Below, piece after piece: positions 33,243 to 42,986 of a DNA stretch of 64,000 bases. The notes under the pieces are model-generated. The model was given only the letters and a program-made list of their open reading frames with translations. It made no database searches and was not told the DNA's origin. The stretch's first letter is position 1, and every line of letters begins with the position of its first letter. The stretch is from Sedimentitalea nanhaiensis DSM 24252 (GTDB lineage Bacteria; Pseudomonadota; Alphaproteobacteria; Rhodobacterales; Rhodobacteraceae). The DNA lies in NCBI RefSeq assembly GCF_000473225.1, contig NZ_KI421509.1, positions 128,362 through 192,361 on the forward strand. The letters run 5' to 3'. Position numbers and translations under genes: made by a program.

Positions 33243-35543
33243 ATGCCCGACCTGCTGATTGAACTGTTTTCCGAGGAAATTCCGGCCCGAATGCAGGGCC
33301 GCGCCGCCGAGGATCTGAAAAAGCGCGTCACCGACGGGCTGGTCGAGGCCGGTCTGACCTATGCCAGCGCCGCTGCATTTTCGACGCCGCGCCGTCTGGC
33401 GTTGACGGTGCAGGGGCTGTTGGCCCATTCGCCCACCCTGCGCGAAGAGCGCAAGGGGCCGCGGGCGGATGCGCCCGACAAGGCGATCGAGGGCTTTTTG
33501 CGCGGTGCGGGTCTGAGCCGCGATCAGCTGGAAACCCGCGACACGCCCAAGGGGGCGGTGTATTTCGCGCTGATCGAGAAACCCGGGCGTCCGGCGGCGG
33601 AGATCGTGGCCGAAGTGCTTGAGACGACGATCCGAAATTTCCCCTGGCCCAAGTCGATGCGCTGGGGCGACGGCAGTCTGCGCTGGGTGCGGCCGCTGCA
33701 ATCGATCCTGTGCCTGTTGTCGGATACCGATGGCAATCAGGTGGTGCCGCTGGACCTGGACGGGATCACCGCCGGGGCCACCACGCAGGGTCACAGGTTC
33801 ATGGCACCGGGAGAGTTTTCGGTAAATTCCTTTGATGATTACGAGGCAAAGTTAAAGCGTTCCCATGTGGTGCTGAATGCCGGGGAACGCGGCGATCACA
33901 TCTGGGCGGATGCCACAAACTTAGCATTTGCCGCCGGGCTTGAGGTGGTGCCGGATCAGGGATTGCTGGCCGAGGTGGCCGGTCTGGTGGAATGGCCGGT
34001 GGTGCTGATGGGAACGATTGATACGCAGTTTCTGGACCTGCCGCCCGAGGTGTTGCAGACCAGCATGCGCGAGCATCAGAAGTTCTTTTCGGTGCGCGAT
34101 CCGAAAAGCGGGCAGATCACCCGGTTCATCACCGTGGCCAACCGCGAGACGGCGGACAATGGTGCAACGATTCTGGCGGGCAATCAAAAGGTGCTGTCGG
34201 CCCGGCTGGCGGATGCCAAGTTCTTCTGGGACAACGATCTGCGGGTGGCCAGATCGGACATGGGCGTCTGGACGCAGGCGCTTGAGAGCGTGACGTTCCA
34301 TAACAAGCTGGGCAGTCAGGGCGACCGGATCCGCCGCATTGCCGCGCTGGCGCGCGAACTTGCGCCCGCGGTCGGGGCCGATGCCGATCAGGCGGACCTG
34401 GCCGCAGGTCTGGCCAAGGCCGACCTGTCCAGCGAGATGGTCTATGAATTCCCGGAACTTCAGGGGCTTATGGGGCGGTATTACATCGAGGCCGCAGGCC
34501 ATCCCGCCGAGGTCGCCGCCGTGGCGCAGGAACATTATTCGCCGCTTGGCCCATCCGATGTCGTGCCCACCGCGCCGCTGTCGGTGGCGGTGGCACTGGC
34601 CGACAAGCTGGACACGCTGACCGGGTTCTGGGCGATCGACGAGAAACCCACCGGGAGCAAGGACCCCTTTGCCCTGCGCCGCGCGGCGCTGGGGGTTATT
34701 CGGTTGGTGTTGGAAAATGGGCTCAGTATTAACTTCATTGATGCAATCAGAAGAGCATATTTGGAGTTGCTTTTCCCTAATAATCTACGCTCAAATTGGC
34801 TTTACATTGGCAACCCGACTCCCGAAGCCCCATTTAAGGTAAACGCAATCGCGCCGAAGTTCTCACATGATCTTCTGCCAATTCGAGAGATTGTATATTT
34901 CTACAAAAGCGAAAATCCAGATCGTTTTTTGGATGCGTGGACCACTAAATTGGAGCTGCCGAGCTTCGTGAAGGAAGATGTTGAAGTTGCTCAGTTCCGT
35001 TGCTTCACGTCAGTTGTATCTGACCTCCTCGCCTTCATCCACGACCGCCTCAAGGTCTACCTTCGCGATCAGGGCATTCGCCATGACATCATCGACGCCT
35101 GCATTGCCATGCCCGGCAGTGATGACTTGACCTTACTGGTCAAACGCGCGCGGGCGCTGAACGATGGTTTGGCGACCGAGGATGGTGAAAACCTGGTGCA
35201 GGGGTTCAAGCGGGCCAACAATATCCTCACCCAGGCCGAGGCCAAGGACGGGGTGGAATATTCCTATGGCGCGGATGTGAAATTTGCCGAGAGCGACAGC
35301 GAAAAGGCGCTGTTTGCGGCGCTGGACGCGGCCAAGGCCAAAATCGACCCGGCGCTGGCGGCCCAGGATTTTCCGGCGGCGATGGCGGCGATGGCCGCAT
35401 TGCGCGCACCGATCGACGCGTTTTTCGAGGATGTGCAGGTCAATACCGACAGCGAAATCCTGCGGCGCAACCGGCTGAACCTGCTGAGCCAGATCCGCCA
35501 GATCTGTAGCTCGGTCGCGGATCTGACGCGGATCGAGGGGTGA
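33243..35543 (+). CDS. glyS: Glycyl-tRNA synthetase beta subunit, with AT-rich internal segment
   Basis: The tRNA-binding subunit of GlyRS, 766 residues against 689 in E. coli. The N-terminus (PDLLIELFSEEIPARMQ) and core motifs (LPPEVLQTSMREHQKFFSV near 265, ARLADAKFFWDNDL near 320, the C-terminal anticodon region LKVYLRDQGIRHDIIDA) are normal, and an AAGGA site precedes the ATG. Residues about 496-592 are encoded by an AT-rich block and lengthen the helical linker before the anticodon-binding domain. The frame stays open across it and the C-terminus matches the family, so the protein should be functional. Confidence 0.95.
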   Translation: MPDLLIELFSEEIPARMQGRAAEDLKKRVTDGLVEAGLTYASAAAFSTPRRLALTVQGLLAHSPTLREERKGPRADAPDKAIEGFLRGAGLSRDQLETRDTPKGAVYFALIEKPGRPAAEIVAEVLETTIRNFPWPKSMRWGDGSLRWVRPLQSILCLLSDTDGNQVVPLDLDGITAGATTQGHRFMAPGEFSVNSFDDYEAKLKRSHVVLNAGERGDHIWADATNLAFAAGLEVVPDQGLLAEVAGLVEWPVVLMGTIDTQFLDLPPEVLQTSMREHQKFFSVRDPKSGQITRFITVANRETADNGATILAGNQKVLSARLADAKFFWDNDLRVARSDMGVWTQALESVTFHNKLGSQGDRIRRIAALARELAPAVGADADQADLAAGLAKADLSSEMVYEFPELQGLMGRYYIEAAGHPAEVAAVAQEHYSPLGPSDVVPTAPLSVAVALADKLDTLTGFWAIDEKPTGSKDPFALRRAALGVIRLVLENGLSINFIDAIRRAYLELLFPNNLRSNWLYIGNPTPEAPFKVNAIAPKFSHDLLPIREIVYFYKSENPDRFLDAWTTKLELPSFVKEDVEVAQFRCFTSVVSDLLAFIHDRLKVYLRDQGIRHDIIDACIAMPGSDDLTLLVKRARALNDGLATEDGENLVQGFKRANNILTQAEAKDGVEYSYGADVKFAESDSEKALFAALDAAKAKIDPALAAQDFPAAMAAMAALRAPIDAFFEDVQVNTDSEILRRNRLNLLSQIRQICSSVADLTRIEG
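34730..35020 (+). other. AT-rich in-frame segment inside glyS
   Basis: By direct count, bases 34741-34980 are 105 of 240 G+C (about 44%), while flanking glyS sequence is visibly in the 60s. Codons shift to AT-ending forms (AAT, TTT, AAA, ATT). The encoded stretch (IRRAYLELLFPNN... to SFVKEDVEVAQF) is rich in Asn, Phe, Tyr and Ile. It coincides with the extra length over E. coli GlyS, so it looks like an acquired or separately evolving insertion. Confidence 0.8.
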
Positions 35544-35753
35544 GCAGGCTCTCTGGGAATTGTCCGGTGGACAGTTTCGCCTGCGACCGGGTCTAGCCCC
35601 GGCAAACGCGCCGTTCGGGCGCGGCGCCCCTTGTTTTCTGCGCCGGTGCCTCTTGCCAACTGCAAGCTTTTCCTTGCGTCGGTGCGGCTTGCGCCTATGC
35701 TGCAACGGCAGAAGACCGAGCGCCGCAGTGCAGCAACCGAACGCGGAAACCCA

Positions 35754-38297
35754 GTGCAGAACAATCCGAACACCACGCTGATCACCCCGACCGCCCCGCT
35801 GGCGGCCAATACCCATGGCGGACGTGCCAAATGCCTGCAGCGTCTGGTGCGGCTGGACATGCCGGTGCCGCGCACCGTGGCGCTGTCGTTTGAGGCGGTG
35901 CATCGCATTGCCGAGGGCGAGTTGCCGGATATCGCCGCGATTCTGGGCGAATTCCCGCCCGAGACGCTGTTGTGCGTGCGTCCGTCGTCGGAAGATCCGG
36001 ACTGGGGCGGGCCGGGGGCGGTTCTGAACATCGGGATGAATGACGCACGCCACCGCGAAGTCTGTGCGTCGCTGGGCGCGGCGGCAGCAGCGGCGCTGTA
36101 TCTGCGGTTTGTGCAGGCCTATGCGATCCATGTCGCCCGGTTGGACCCGGACCTGTTCGATGAGGTGTCCGAGGACCCCGCCGAGGGGCTGGCTGAAACG
36201 TTGCAGGCCTATGAGGCAGAGACCGACGAACCTTTTCCGCAGGACCCGAAAGAACAGTTGGCCGGCGTGCTGCGGTCGATGGCCCGGGCGTGGGAGGGCA
36301 CGTCGGCGCGGTTGCTGCGTCAGGCCAAGGGCGCGCCGACAGATGCCGGGCTGGGGTTGGTGGTGCAGGAAATGATTCCGGGGCTGGGGCAGGGCGAATG
36401 CGGTTCGGGGGTGTTGCAGCTGGTGAATTCGGCCACCGGTCAGCCACAGGTGACCGGGCGCTATCTGAGCCAGAGCCAGGGCCGCGATGCGCTGGGGGCC
36501 GGGGCGGCGGCGCTGTATCTGGCCAGGGACGCGCGCGGCCCGTCGCTGGAAGAAGCCGCGCCCGAGGCGTTTGCCGCGCTCAAGGCCCATGCGGCGCTGA
36601 TGCGCCAAAAGCTGCGGGCGGAGATGCAGGTCGAATTTGTGATCGAAAGCGGCCATGTGCATATTCTGGACGGGGTGCGGGTGGCGCGCAGCAGCCGCGC
36701 GGCGGTGCGGATCGCGGTGCAGCTGGCGCGCGACGGGATCATCACGCCGCAGGAGGCGGTGATGCGGGTGGATCCGCATGCGCTGACCGAGCTGTTGCAC
36801 CGGCAGGTGGCCCCGGATGCCCGGCGCGATGTGCTGGCGCGCGGCATTGCCGCCAGCCCGGGGGCGGCCAGCGGGCGGATCGTGTTCACCTCGGCCGAGG
36901 CGCAGGCAGCGGCATCGCGGCGCGAGGCCTGTATTCTGGTGCGGCGCGAAACCTCGCCCGAGGATATTCGCGGCATGCATGCCGCCGCCGGTGTTCTGAC
37001 CGAGCGCGGCGGCATCACCAGCCACGCGGCGGTGATCGGGCGCGGCTTGGGGTTGCCCTGTATCGTTGGGGCGTCGACGCTGAAGTTCAACAAGGGCAAG
37101 AAAACCCTGACAGCGCCGGACGGACGGGTGTTTCGCGATGGCGACATCATCACCATCGACGGCAGTTCGGGGCAGGTTCTGGTGGGCCAGCCGGACATGC
37201 TCGAGGCGACGCTGGATGACGCGTTTCAAGAGTTGATGGGCTGGGCCGACGACGCCCGCGACATCGGCATCCGTGCCAATGCCGACAGCCCTGCGGACGC
37301 CCAGACGGCGGCCAATTTCGACGCTCAGGGAATCGGACTGTGCCGCACCGAGCATATGTTCTTTGATCCCGGCCGCATGACGGTGATGCGCGAGATGATC
37401 TTTGCCCAGAGCCCGTCGGGGCGCGCGGCGGCGCTGGAACGGTTGCTGCCGATGCAGCGCGAGGATTTCACCCAGCTGTTTCGCATCATGCAGGGCAAGC
37501 CGGTCTGCATCCGCCTGTTCGATCCGCCATTGCACGAATTCCTGCCCGCCACCCGCACCGGTCAGCGCGAACTGGCCGAGGCGCTGGATCTGCCGGTCAG
37601 CGACGTGGTGCGCCGGATCGAGGCGATGGAGGAATATAACCCGATGCTGGGGCTGCGCGGTGTGCGGTTGGGCGTGACGGTGCCCGAGATTTACGACATG
37701 CAGGCGCGGGCGATTTTCGAGGCGACGCTGGCGGCCAGCAAGGATGGTGCGCCAGTGGTGCCCGAGATCATGATCCCGTTGGTGTCGGCCCGCCGCGAGG
37801 TCGAACTGGTCAAGGCGCGCATCGATGCGGTGGCCGCCGCCGTACAGGCCGAGCAGAAGCGCAGGTTTGATTTTCGTCTGGGGGTGATGGTGGAAACCCC
37901 GCGCGCCTGTCTGCGCGCCGCCGAGTTCGCGCCCATGACGTCGTTCATGAGTTTTGGCACCAACGATCTGACCCAGATGACCTATGGCCTGTCGCGCGAC
38001 GATGCGGGGCGGTTCATGTCGGACTATGTGAATCAGGGCGTGTTTCCCGAAGACCCGTTTCATGTACTGGACACCGACGGGGTGGGCGAGCTGCTGAAGC
38101 TCGGGGCGGAGCGCGGTCGCGCCAGCAATCCGGGAATCACCCTGTCGATCTGTGGCGAACATGGCGGAAATCCCGAATCGATTGCCTTTTGCCGTTCGGT
38201 CGGGTTCGACTATGTATCCTGTTCGCCGTTCAGGGTTCCGGTGGCGCGACTAGCTGCCGCACAATTGGCGATCGGGCACAAGATATGCGATAGCTAG
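35754..38297 (+). CDS. ppdK: Pyruvate, phosphate dikinase (PEP-utilising enzyme)
   Basis: Interconverts pyruvate, ATP and phosphate with phosphoenolpyruvate, AMP and pyrophosphate. The GTG at 35754 after GGAAA is chosen because the protein then opens near ITPTAPLAANTHGGRAKCLQRL, the normal ATP-grasp start; an ATG at 35697 and the frame from 35631 add only an unlikely leader. The 847 residues hold the ATP-grasp domain (CVRPSSEDPDWGG near 77), the swivelling phosphohistidine domain (RGGITSHAAVIGRG, His about 427) and the PEP barrel (FGTNDLTQMT, ICGEHGG). It supports gluconeogenesis or pyruvate entry. Confidence 0.9.
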   Translation: MQNNPNTTLITPTAPLAANTHGGRAKCLQRLVRLDMPVPRTVALSFEAVHRIAEGELPDIAAILGEFPPETLLCVRPSSEDPDWGGPGAVLNIGMNDARHREVCASLGAAAAAALYLRFVQAYAIHVARLDPDLFDEVSEDPAEGLAETLQAYEAETDEPFPQDPKEQLAGVLRSMARAWEGTSARLLRQAKGAPTDAGLGLVVQEMIPGLGQGECGSGVLQLVNSATGQPQVTGRYLSQSQGRDALGAGAAALYLARDARGPSLEEAAPEAFAALKAHAALMRQKLRAEMQVEFVIESGHVHILDGVRVARSSRAAVRIAVQLARDGIITPQEAVMRVDPHALTELLHRQVAPDARRDVLARGIAASPGAASGRIVFTSAEAQAAASRREACILVRRETSPEDIRGMHAAAGVLTERGGITSHAAVIGRGLGLPCIVGASTLKFNKGKKTLTAPDGRVFRDGDIITIDGSSGQVLVGQPDMLEATLDDAFQELMGWADDARDIGIRANADSPADAQTAANFDAQGIGLCRTEHMFFDPGRMTVMREMIFAQSPSGRAAALERLLPMQREDFTQLFRIMQGKPVCIRLFDPPLHEFLPATRTGQRELAEALDLPVSDVVRRIEAMEEYNPMLGLRGVRLGVTVPEIYDMQARAIFEATLAASKDGAPVVPEIMIPLVSARREVELVKARIDAVAAAVQAEQKRRFDFRLGVMVETPRACLRAAEFAPMTSFMSFGTNDLTQMTYGLSRDDAGRFMSDYVNQGVFPEDPFHVLDTDGVGELLKLGAERGRASNPGITLSICGEHGGNPESIAFCRSVGFDYVSCSPFRVPVARLAAAQLAIGHKICDS

Positions 38298-38476
38298 GCC
38301 GAGAAAATCAATATCTGGTAAGCTTCCAGCACAGGCAAGTCTGGAAATTGTGTCCTCTATCGGCCAAAATTCGCTTGCAATTTTCCACAAACTGGACCTT
38401 CGGAAAAATCTTGGGTATGCGCTGCCTTGCGCTGGTCTTGGGAGGGCACAGCGCGGACTGTTTTTTGGGGGATATT

Positions 38477-39136
38477 ATGAACCGACTATTGACCGCTGCC
38501 ACGGTCTGTTGGGCTTTGGCGTTGCCGGTGGGCCTGTTTTCATCCAGTGCCCATGCCGAAACCGACCGTACCGATTTGATTGAAGTCACACCTGTTTCTA
38601 CAGCCAAAAAAGGTCTGGGTCCGTATCTCAAGTCCTTGCTGACCGCAACACAACCTAAGGGAGAAGTCAAGCCGCTTGTCGCCAGCTATTCCAAAAGCTG
38701 GCTCGACGCCCAGCCGCCTGCGGCGGGGGGCGAACAGTGGCGTTGCCTGTCCGAAGCGCTGTATTTCGAAGCCCGCGGCGAAACCGTAAAGGGGCAGTTC
38801 GCCGTCGCCGAGGTGATCCTGAACCGGGTCAAGAGCGAACGGTATCCGGATACGCTGTGCGGGGTGATCAAACAGGGCACCGGACGCAAGTATCAGTGCC
38901 AGTTTACCTATACCTGCGATGGCCGCAAAGAGGTTATCGCCGAGCGCAAAGCCTTTGAGCGGGTTTCGAAAGTCGCCCGTGCGGTGATCGATGGAACCAA
39001 GGCGGACCTGACCGCAGGTGCCACCCATTACCACACCACATCGGTGCGCCCGTCCTGGGCCCGGGTCTATAAACAGACCGCGCGGATCGGGGTGCATGTC
39101 TTTTACCGCCATACCTATCGCACGGCCAGCAACTGA
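38477..39136 (+). CDS. Secreted SleB-type cell wall hydrolase
   Basis: The ATG at 38477, after a G-rich site, starts a signal peptide ending near AHAET; the open frame from 38348 is longer but not protein-like. The mature protein (219 residues in all) has a spacer followed by the Hydrolase_2 domain: CLSEALYFEARGETVKGQFAVAEVILNRV near 93-121, with the glutamate of FEARGE as probable catalyst, and CQFTYTCDG near 150. Such enzymes cut peptidoglycan glycan strands. The gene stands alone and is followed by a terminator. Confidence 0.87.
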   Translation: MNRLLTAATVCWALALPVGLFSSSAHAETDRTDLIEVTPVSTAKKGLGPYLKSLLTATQPKGEVKPLVASYSKSWLDAQPPAAGGEQWRCLSEALYFEARGETVKGQFAVAEVILNRVKSERYPDTLCGVIKQGTGRKYQCQFTYTCDGRKEVIAERKAFERVSKVARAVIDGTKADLTAGATHYHTTSVRPSWARVYKQTARIGVHVFYRHTYRTASN

Positions 39137-39155
39137 GGCATTTGTGCCTGCTGGT

Positions 39156-39178
39156 TGCCCCGTCGGGACGGGGTTTTA
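39156..39178 (+). terminator. Intrinsic terminator after the cell wall hydrolase gene
   Basis: CCCCGT (39158-39163) and ACGGGG (39168-39173) form a six-pair GC stem with a four-base CGGG loop, followed directly by TTTTAT. A smaller GGCA/TGCC hairpin lies just before it. This fits rho-independent termination 20-40 bases after the stop. Confidence 0.7.
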
Positions 39179-39209
39179 TCCCGGAACGGGGCATGGCAAA
39201 GAAAACCGT

Positions 39210-39330
39210 TTGTAATGGCACCAGACGTGCCGCGACGGAAATGTGATATCGCGTCGTCCCGCCACGGGGCAGGGAAGCGCCCACACTGACGGGGCCGGGA
39301 GACTCCCCGCTGGTGAGACGATGCGCGCGC
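39210..39330 (+). ncRNA. Structured leader-like region with cobalamin-riboswitch-type motifs (tentative)
   Basis: In order, this stretch contains GGCAC/GTGCC and CGACG/CGTCG stems, then CCCGCCAC, GGGAAGC and GGCCGGGAGAC, resembling the CCCGC-ACTG, GCCACTG...GGGAAGG and GCCaGGAGACC boxes of cobalamin riboswitches. It is shorter than the usual 200 bases and no clear closing helix was found, so it may be degenerate. A short ORF at 39321 (MRALAATAVPLG, signal-like, stop after 34 codons) could be the stub of a lost vitamin B12 receptor gene. This is a weak call from motif order alone. Confidence 0.25.
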
Positions 39331-39695
39331 TGGCCGCCACTGCCGTGCCCCTGGGGGTGCCATGTGTCGCAGGCCGGATCGGGGTCAGCCGTTGCATTCC
39401 AGGGAGGGTGTGCAGCGGCTGACCTCACTCGTTCGCGCATTTGCAATCGGGCGGAACTCAGCGATAAGGCGAACGCCGCGAGAGACCGCAGATCTGGAGC
39501 GATATGCATTCCCCTTTCTTATGCACCATATCCGCATCGGTACCGCAGGGGGGGCTGCGCCGGGCGGGTTCACGGGTTTGGGCAACCGGGCGCGAATCCT
39601 CGGCAAGCTGACCTTCGCGGGTTTCGTCCGTCACGCGCGGCTGATATGATGGCGGCCAGCCCGTCTTGTCCCTGACCTCTCCGAAAGCCGACCGC
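39331..39695. other. Non-coding stretch upstream of folB
   Basis: No convincing gene is seen. A nine-base perfect inverted repeat, GGTCAGCCG (39383-39391) and CGGCTGACC (39416-39424), could form a hairpin with a 24-base loop but has no T-tract. The folB promoter is presumably in the last 150 bases; no consensus boxes were identified. Confidence 0.4.
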
Positions 39696-40616
39696 ATGAG
39701 CTCTGAAGTCCGCCTTGCCTTTGCGCATCCCTCTGAACGTGCCGCAGCGACGGCCCAGCCCGGACCGCTGGACCGGATCTCGTTGCGCGACCATATCGCC
39801 GAGATCGAGATCGGGGCCTTTCAGGCCGAGCGCGGCACCACCCAGCGGATCTGTTTCAACGTGGTGGTCGAGGTGCAGCCGCTGACCGGGCCGGTCGATG
39901 ACGATGTCGACCGCATCCTGTCCTATGACCGGGTGACCGAGGCCATCGCGCATGAGCTGGCCGAAGAACGCCTGAACCTGCTGGAAACCCTGGCCGAACG
40001 CATCGCCGAGCGTATCCTGCTGGAGCCGCAGGCGATGCGGGTGTTCGTGCGGATCGAAAAGCTGGATCGCGGCCCCGGTGCGCTGGGGGTCGAGATCGTG
40101 CGCGGGCGCGATCAGGTCACGCCGTCGACGCATGAATCCGACCGCCCGCACCCGCGGCTGATGTACCTGTCCAGTTCGGCCATTGCCTCGGACAATCTGA
40201 CCGGATGGATCGACCAGATGGCGGCGCGCGACCGCCCGCTGGTGCTGTGTGTCGGGGCGCATGACCTGGCGGTGCCGCGCACCGGGCACAAGATGACCCA
40301 GCGGCGGATCGACCTGTTGGCCATCGAGCAGAACGCCTGGAGACTGGCGGCGCGGGATCTGCGCTGCAAGGTGGTGGCGACACGCACGGAACTGGATTGG
40401 GCCATGAAGAACGGCCAGATCTGTGTCTGGGCCCCGTCCAAGATCGTGCTGGATTCGGTAGATGGCCCTTCGGCGGCGCCATCGGACGCGGTGGCCCTGG
40501 CGGCCTGGTTCGCGGCAACGTTTGAGGCGGACGAGATGATGGTGATCGGAGCCGCCTTGCCCGACGATGCCGACGTGCCACTGTGCGCGGTGCCGGTGGA
40601 GCAGTCCATCCTGTGA
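39696..40616 (+). CDS. folB: Dihydroneopterin aldolase FolB with extra C-terminal domain
   Basis: FolB cleaves 7,8-dihydroneopterin to 6-hydroxymethyl-dihydropterin in folate synthesis. The ATG at 39696 is preferred over TTG at 39666. The aldolase domain covers about residues 25-145 (DRISLRDHIAEIEIGAFQAER, ILSYDRVTEAI, LNLLETLAERIAERIL with the usual catalytic region). Normal FolB is about 120 residues; this has a further 155 or so (from PRLMYLSSSAIASDN) of alpha/beta character with unknown role. The gene overlaps folP, so the extra part may aid a folate-enzyme complex. Confidence 0.85.
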   Translation: MSSEVRLAFAHPSERAAATAQPGPLDRISLRDHIAEIEIGAFQAERGTTQRICFNVVVEVQPLTGPVDDDVDRILSYDRVTEAIAHELAEERLNLLETLAERIAERILLEPQAMRVFVRIEKLDRGPGALGVEIVRGRDQVTPSTHESDRPHPRLMYLSSSAIASDNLTGWIDQMAARDRPLVLCVGAHDLAVPRTGHKMTQRRIDLLAIEQNAWRLAARDLRCKVVATRTELDWAMKNGQICVWAPSKIVLDSVDGPSAAPSDAVALAAWFAATFEADEMMVIGAALPDDADVPLCAVPVEQSIL

Positions 40617-41611
40617 GCGTCTATGCGCGCCCGCTGGTGCAGCACGGGGCCGTTCGCCCCGAAGGCGCGGCGTTTCTGGCGGGTGGCCCGCTGTGGTTCA
40701 CCCATGTGGAACTGCTGGATCGCGATGCACCGCCGCGTATTGTGGGGGCCGATGATCTGCCTGCGGCGGTGGCGGCCCGCCTGGTCACGCCACGCGCGCC
40801 GATTGCCGGGCTAGACATGGCCGCGCCGCAGATCATGGGCATTCTGAACGTCACCCCGGACAGCTTTTCCGATGGCGGCGTGCATTTTGACCCCGAGATT
40901 GCCCGCCGCGCGGCGTTGGAGATGGTCGGGCAGGGGGCGGCGATGATCGATGTGGGCGGCGAATCGACCCGCCCCGGCGCGCAAGCGGTGCCCGAAGAGA
41001 CAGAGATCGCGCGTACCGCGCCGGTGATCCGGGCGATCGGAAACGCCAGTGCGGTGCCAATCTCGATCGACACCCGCAAGGCCGCAGTGGCCCGGTCGGC
41101 GCTGGATGCGGGGGCGGTGCTGGTCAACGATGTCTCGGGGTTGACCCATGATGCGATGCTTGCCCCGCTGTGTTCGGCGCGTCAGGTGCCGGTCTGTGTG
41201 ATGCATGCGCAGGGCGATCCGGCGACGATGCAGCAGGATCCGCGCTATGACGACGTGCTGCTGGATGTCTATGACTTTCTCGACCGGCAGGTTACTGCGC
41301 TGGTCGGCCACGGAATTGTGCGGGCGCGCATCGTGGTCGATCCGGGCATCGGTTTTGGCAAGACACAGGCCCACAATTTGACACTTTTGCGCAATATCAG
41401 CCTGTTCCATGGCTTGGGATGTCCGATTCTGTTGGGGGTGTCGCGCAAGCGGTTCATCGGGACCATCGGCGAGGCTCCGCAGGCGGACGGCCGTGTGCCG
41501 GGCTCGATTGCTGTGGGGCTTGCCGGGCTGGCGCAGGGCGTGCAGATCCTGCGGGTGCATGATGTGGCCGAGACGGCGCAGGCGGTTCGTTTGTGGATGG
41601 CGACAAGGTAA
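40613..41611 (+). CDS. folP: Dihydropteroate synthase
   Basis: Joins 6-hydroxymethyl-dihydropterin pyrophosphate and p-aminobenzoate, the step blocked by sulfonamides. The GTG at 40613 overlaps the folB stop (TGTGA), giving 332 residues with an N-terminal extension of about 75 before the barrel. Signatures are [16 protein letters not shown] near 82-97, [11 protein letters not shown] near 118, [20 protein letters not shown] and DPGIGFGKT near 245. The order folB-folP-glmM is common in proteobacteria. Confidence 0.95.
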   Translation: MSVYARPLVQHGAVRPEGAAFLAGGPLWFTHVELLDRDAPPRIVGADDLPAAVAARLVTPRAPIAGLDMAAPQIMGILNVTPDSFSDGGVHFDPEIARRAALEMVGQGAAMIDVGGESTRPGAQAVPEETEIARTAPVIRAIGNASAVPISIDTRKAAVARSALDAGAVLVNDVSGLTHDAMLAPLCSARQVPVCVMHAQGDPATMQQDPRYDDVLLDVYDFLDRQVTALVGHGIVRARIVVDPGIGFGKTQAHNLTLLRNISLFHGLGCPILLGVSRKRFIGTIGEAPQADGRVPGSIAVGLAGLAQGVQILRVHDVAETAQAVRLWMATR

Positions 41612-41621
41612 GGGGCGTGTA

Positions 41622-42968
41622 ATGAGAAAACTGTTTGGAACCGACGGGGTGCGCGGCACCGCCAACACCCATCCGATGACCGCCGATATGGCGTTGCGTA
41701 TCGGGTCTGCGGTGGGGCGCTATTTCCGGCGCGAGGCCGGTGGGGTGCATCGCGTGGTGATCGGCAAGGATACGCGCCTGTCGGGGTATATGTTCGAAAA
41801 CGCCCTGACTGCCGGGCTGACCAGCACCGGCATGAACGTTTTGCTGCTGGGTCCGGTGCCGACGCCGGCCGTGGGGCTGATGACCCGTTCGATGCGGGCC
41901 GATCTGGGGGTGATGATTTCCGCCAGTCACAACCCGGCGGAGGATAATGGCATCAAGTTTTTCGGTCCCGATGGCTATAAGCTGTCGGATCAGGCCGAGG
42001 TCGAGATCGAGGCGCTGATCGATGCGGGGGTCGAGCCGAGCGCGGCGGACAATATCGGTCGCGCCAAGCGGATCGACGATGCAAGGTTCCGATATGGCGA
42101 GCGGGTCAAGTCGTCATTGCCGCGGGATTTGCGGCTGGACGGGCTGAAGGTGGTAATCGATTGCGCCAATGGGGCAGCCTATCGCGCCGCGCCCGAAATC
42201 CTGTGGGAGCTCGGAGCCGAGGTGATCCCGGTTGGGGTGGCGCCGGATGGCTTTAACATCAACCGCAACTGCGGCTCGACCCAGCCCCGCGCGGCGGCGG
42301 AAACGGTGATTGCGCATGGGGCGGATGTGGGTATCTGCCTGGACGGCGATGCCGACCGGGTGATCATGATCGACGAGACCGGCACCGTGGCGGACGGCGA
42401 TCAGCTGATGGCGTTGTTGGCGACCCGCTGGGCGGCGGATGGGCAGTTGAGCGGCGGTGCGCTGGTGGCGACGGTGATGTCAAACCTGGGGCTGGAACGG
42501 CACCTGTCCGACCACGGTTTGCGGCTGGAACGCACCGGAGTCGGGGATCGCTATGTGGTCGAGCGCATGCGCGAGGGCGGGTTCAACCTGGGCGGTGAGC
42601 AATCGGGCCATATCGTGATGAGCGACTATGCCACCACCGGCGACGGGTTGATGGCAGGGCTGCATTTCCTGTCCGAGATGGTGCGTGGCGGCCAACCGGC
42701 CAGCGCGCTGGCCCGGCAATTCAGCCCGGTGCCGCAACTGCTGAAGAACGTGCGCTATGGCGAGGGGGCGCAGCCGCTGGATTTGCCCGCCGTGCAGAGC
42801 GCGATTGCGAGAGCGGAAGGCGCGCTGATCGGCAAGGGGCGGTTGCTGATCCGGCGCTCCGGCACCGAGCCGCTGATCCGGGTGATGGCCGAATGCGAGG
42901 ACGCGGCACTGTTGGAGCGCACCGTGGACAGCGTGGTGGATGCGGTTTCGGAGGCGGTTTCGTCCTGA
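41622..42968 (+). CDS. glmM: Phosphoglucosamine mutase
   Basis: Converts glucosamine-6-phosphate to glucosamine-1-phosphate for peptidoglycan and lipopolysaccharide precursors. The ATG at 41622 follows AAGGGG and gives 448 residues, the usual size. [15 protein letters not shown] begins the family; the phosphoserine loop is [18 protein letters not shown] (Ser about 102), the metal loop is [13 protein letters not shown] near 242, the sugar loop GGEQSGH near 327 and the phosphate-binding end [12 protein letters not shown] near 412. It is ten bases after folP. Confidence 0.97.
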   Translation: MRKLFGTDGVRGTANTHPMTADMALRIGSAVGRYFRREAGGVHRVVIGKDTRLSGYMFENALTAGLTSTGMNVLLLGPVPTPAVGLMTRSMRADLGVMISASHNPAEDNGIKFFGPDGYKLSDQAEVEIEALIDAGVEPSAADNIGRAKRIDDARFRYGERVKSSLPRDLRLDGLKVVIDCANGAAYRAAPEILWELGAEVIPVGVAPDGFNINRNCGSTQPRAAAETVIAHGADVGICLDGDADRVIMIDETGTVADGDQLMALLATRWAADGQLSGGALVATVMSNLGLERHLSDHGLRLERTGVGDRYVVERMREGGFNLGGEQSGHIVMSDYATTGDGLMAGLHFLSEMVRGGQPASALARQFSPVPQLLKNVRYGEGAQPLDLPAVQSAIARAEGALIGKGRLLIRRSGTEPLIRVMAECEDAALLERTVDSVVDAVSEAVSS

Positions 42969-42986
42969 GATCCGGTGGCGCGCGGC

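Noticed and set aside
34730-35020. AT-rich part of glyS considered as a frameshifted insertion that breaks the gene
   Set aside because: The frame stays open and the family C-terminus follows in frame, so the gene is intact.
35133-38162. A long minus-strand open frame opposite ppdK and glyS
   Set aside because: Shadow of strongly supported plus-strand genes with all their motifs; no family resemblance.
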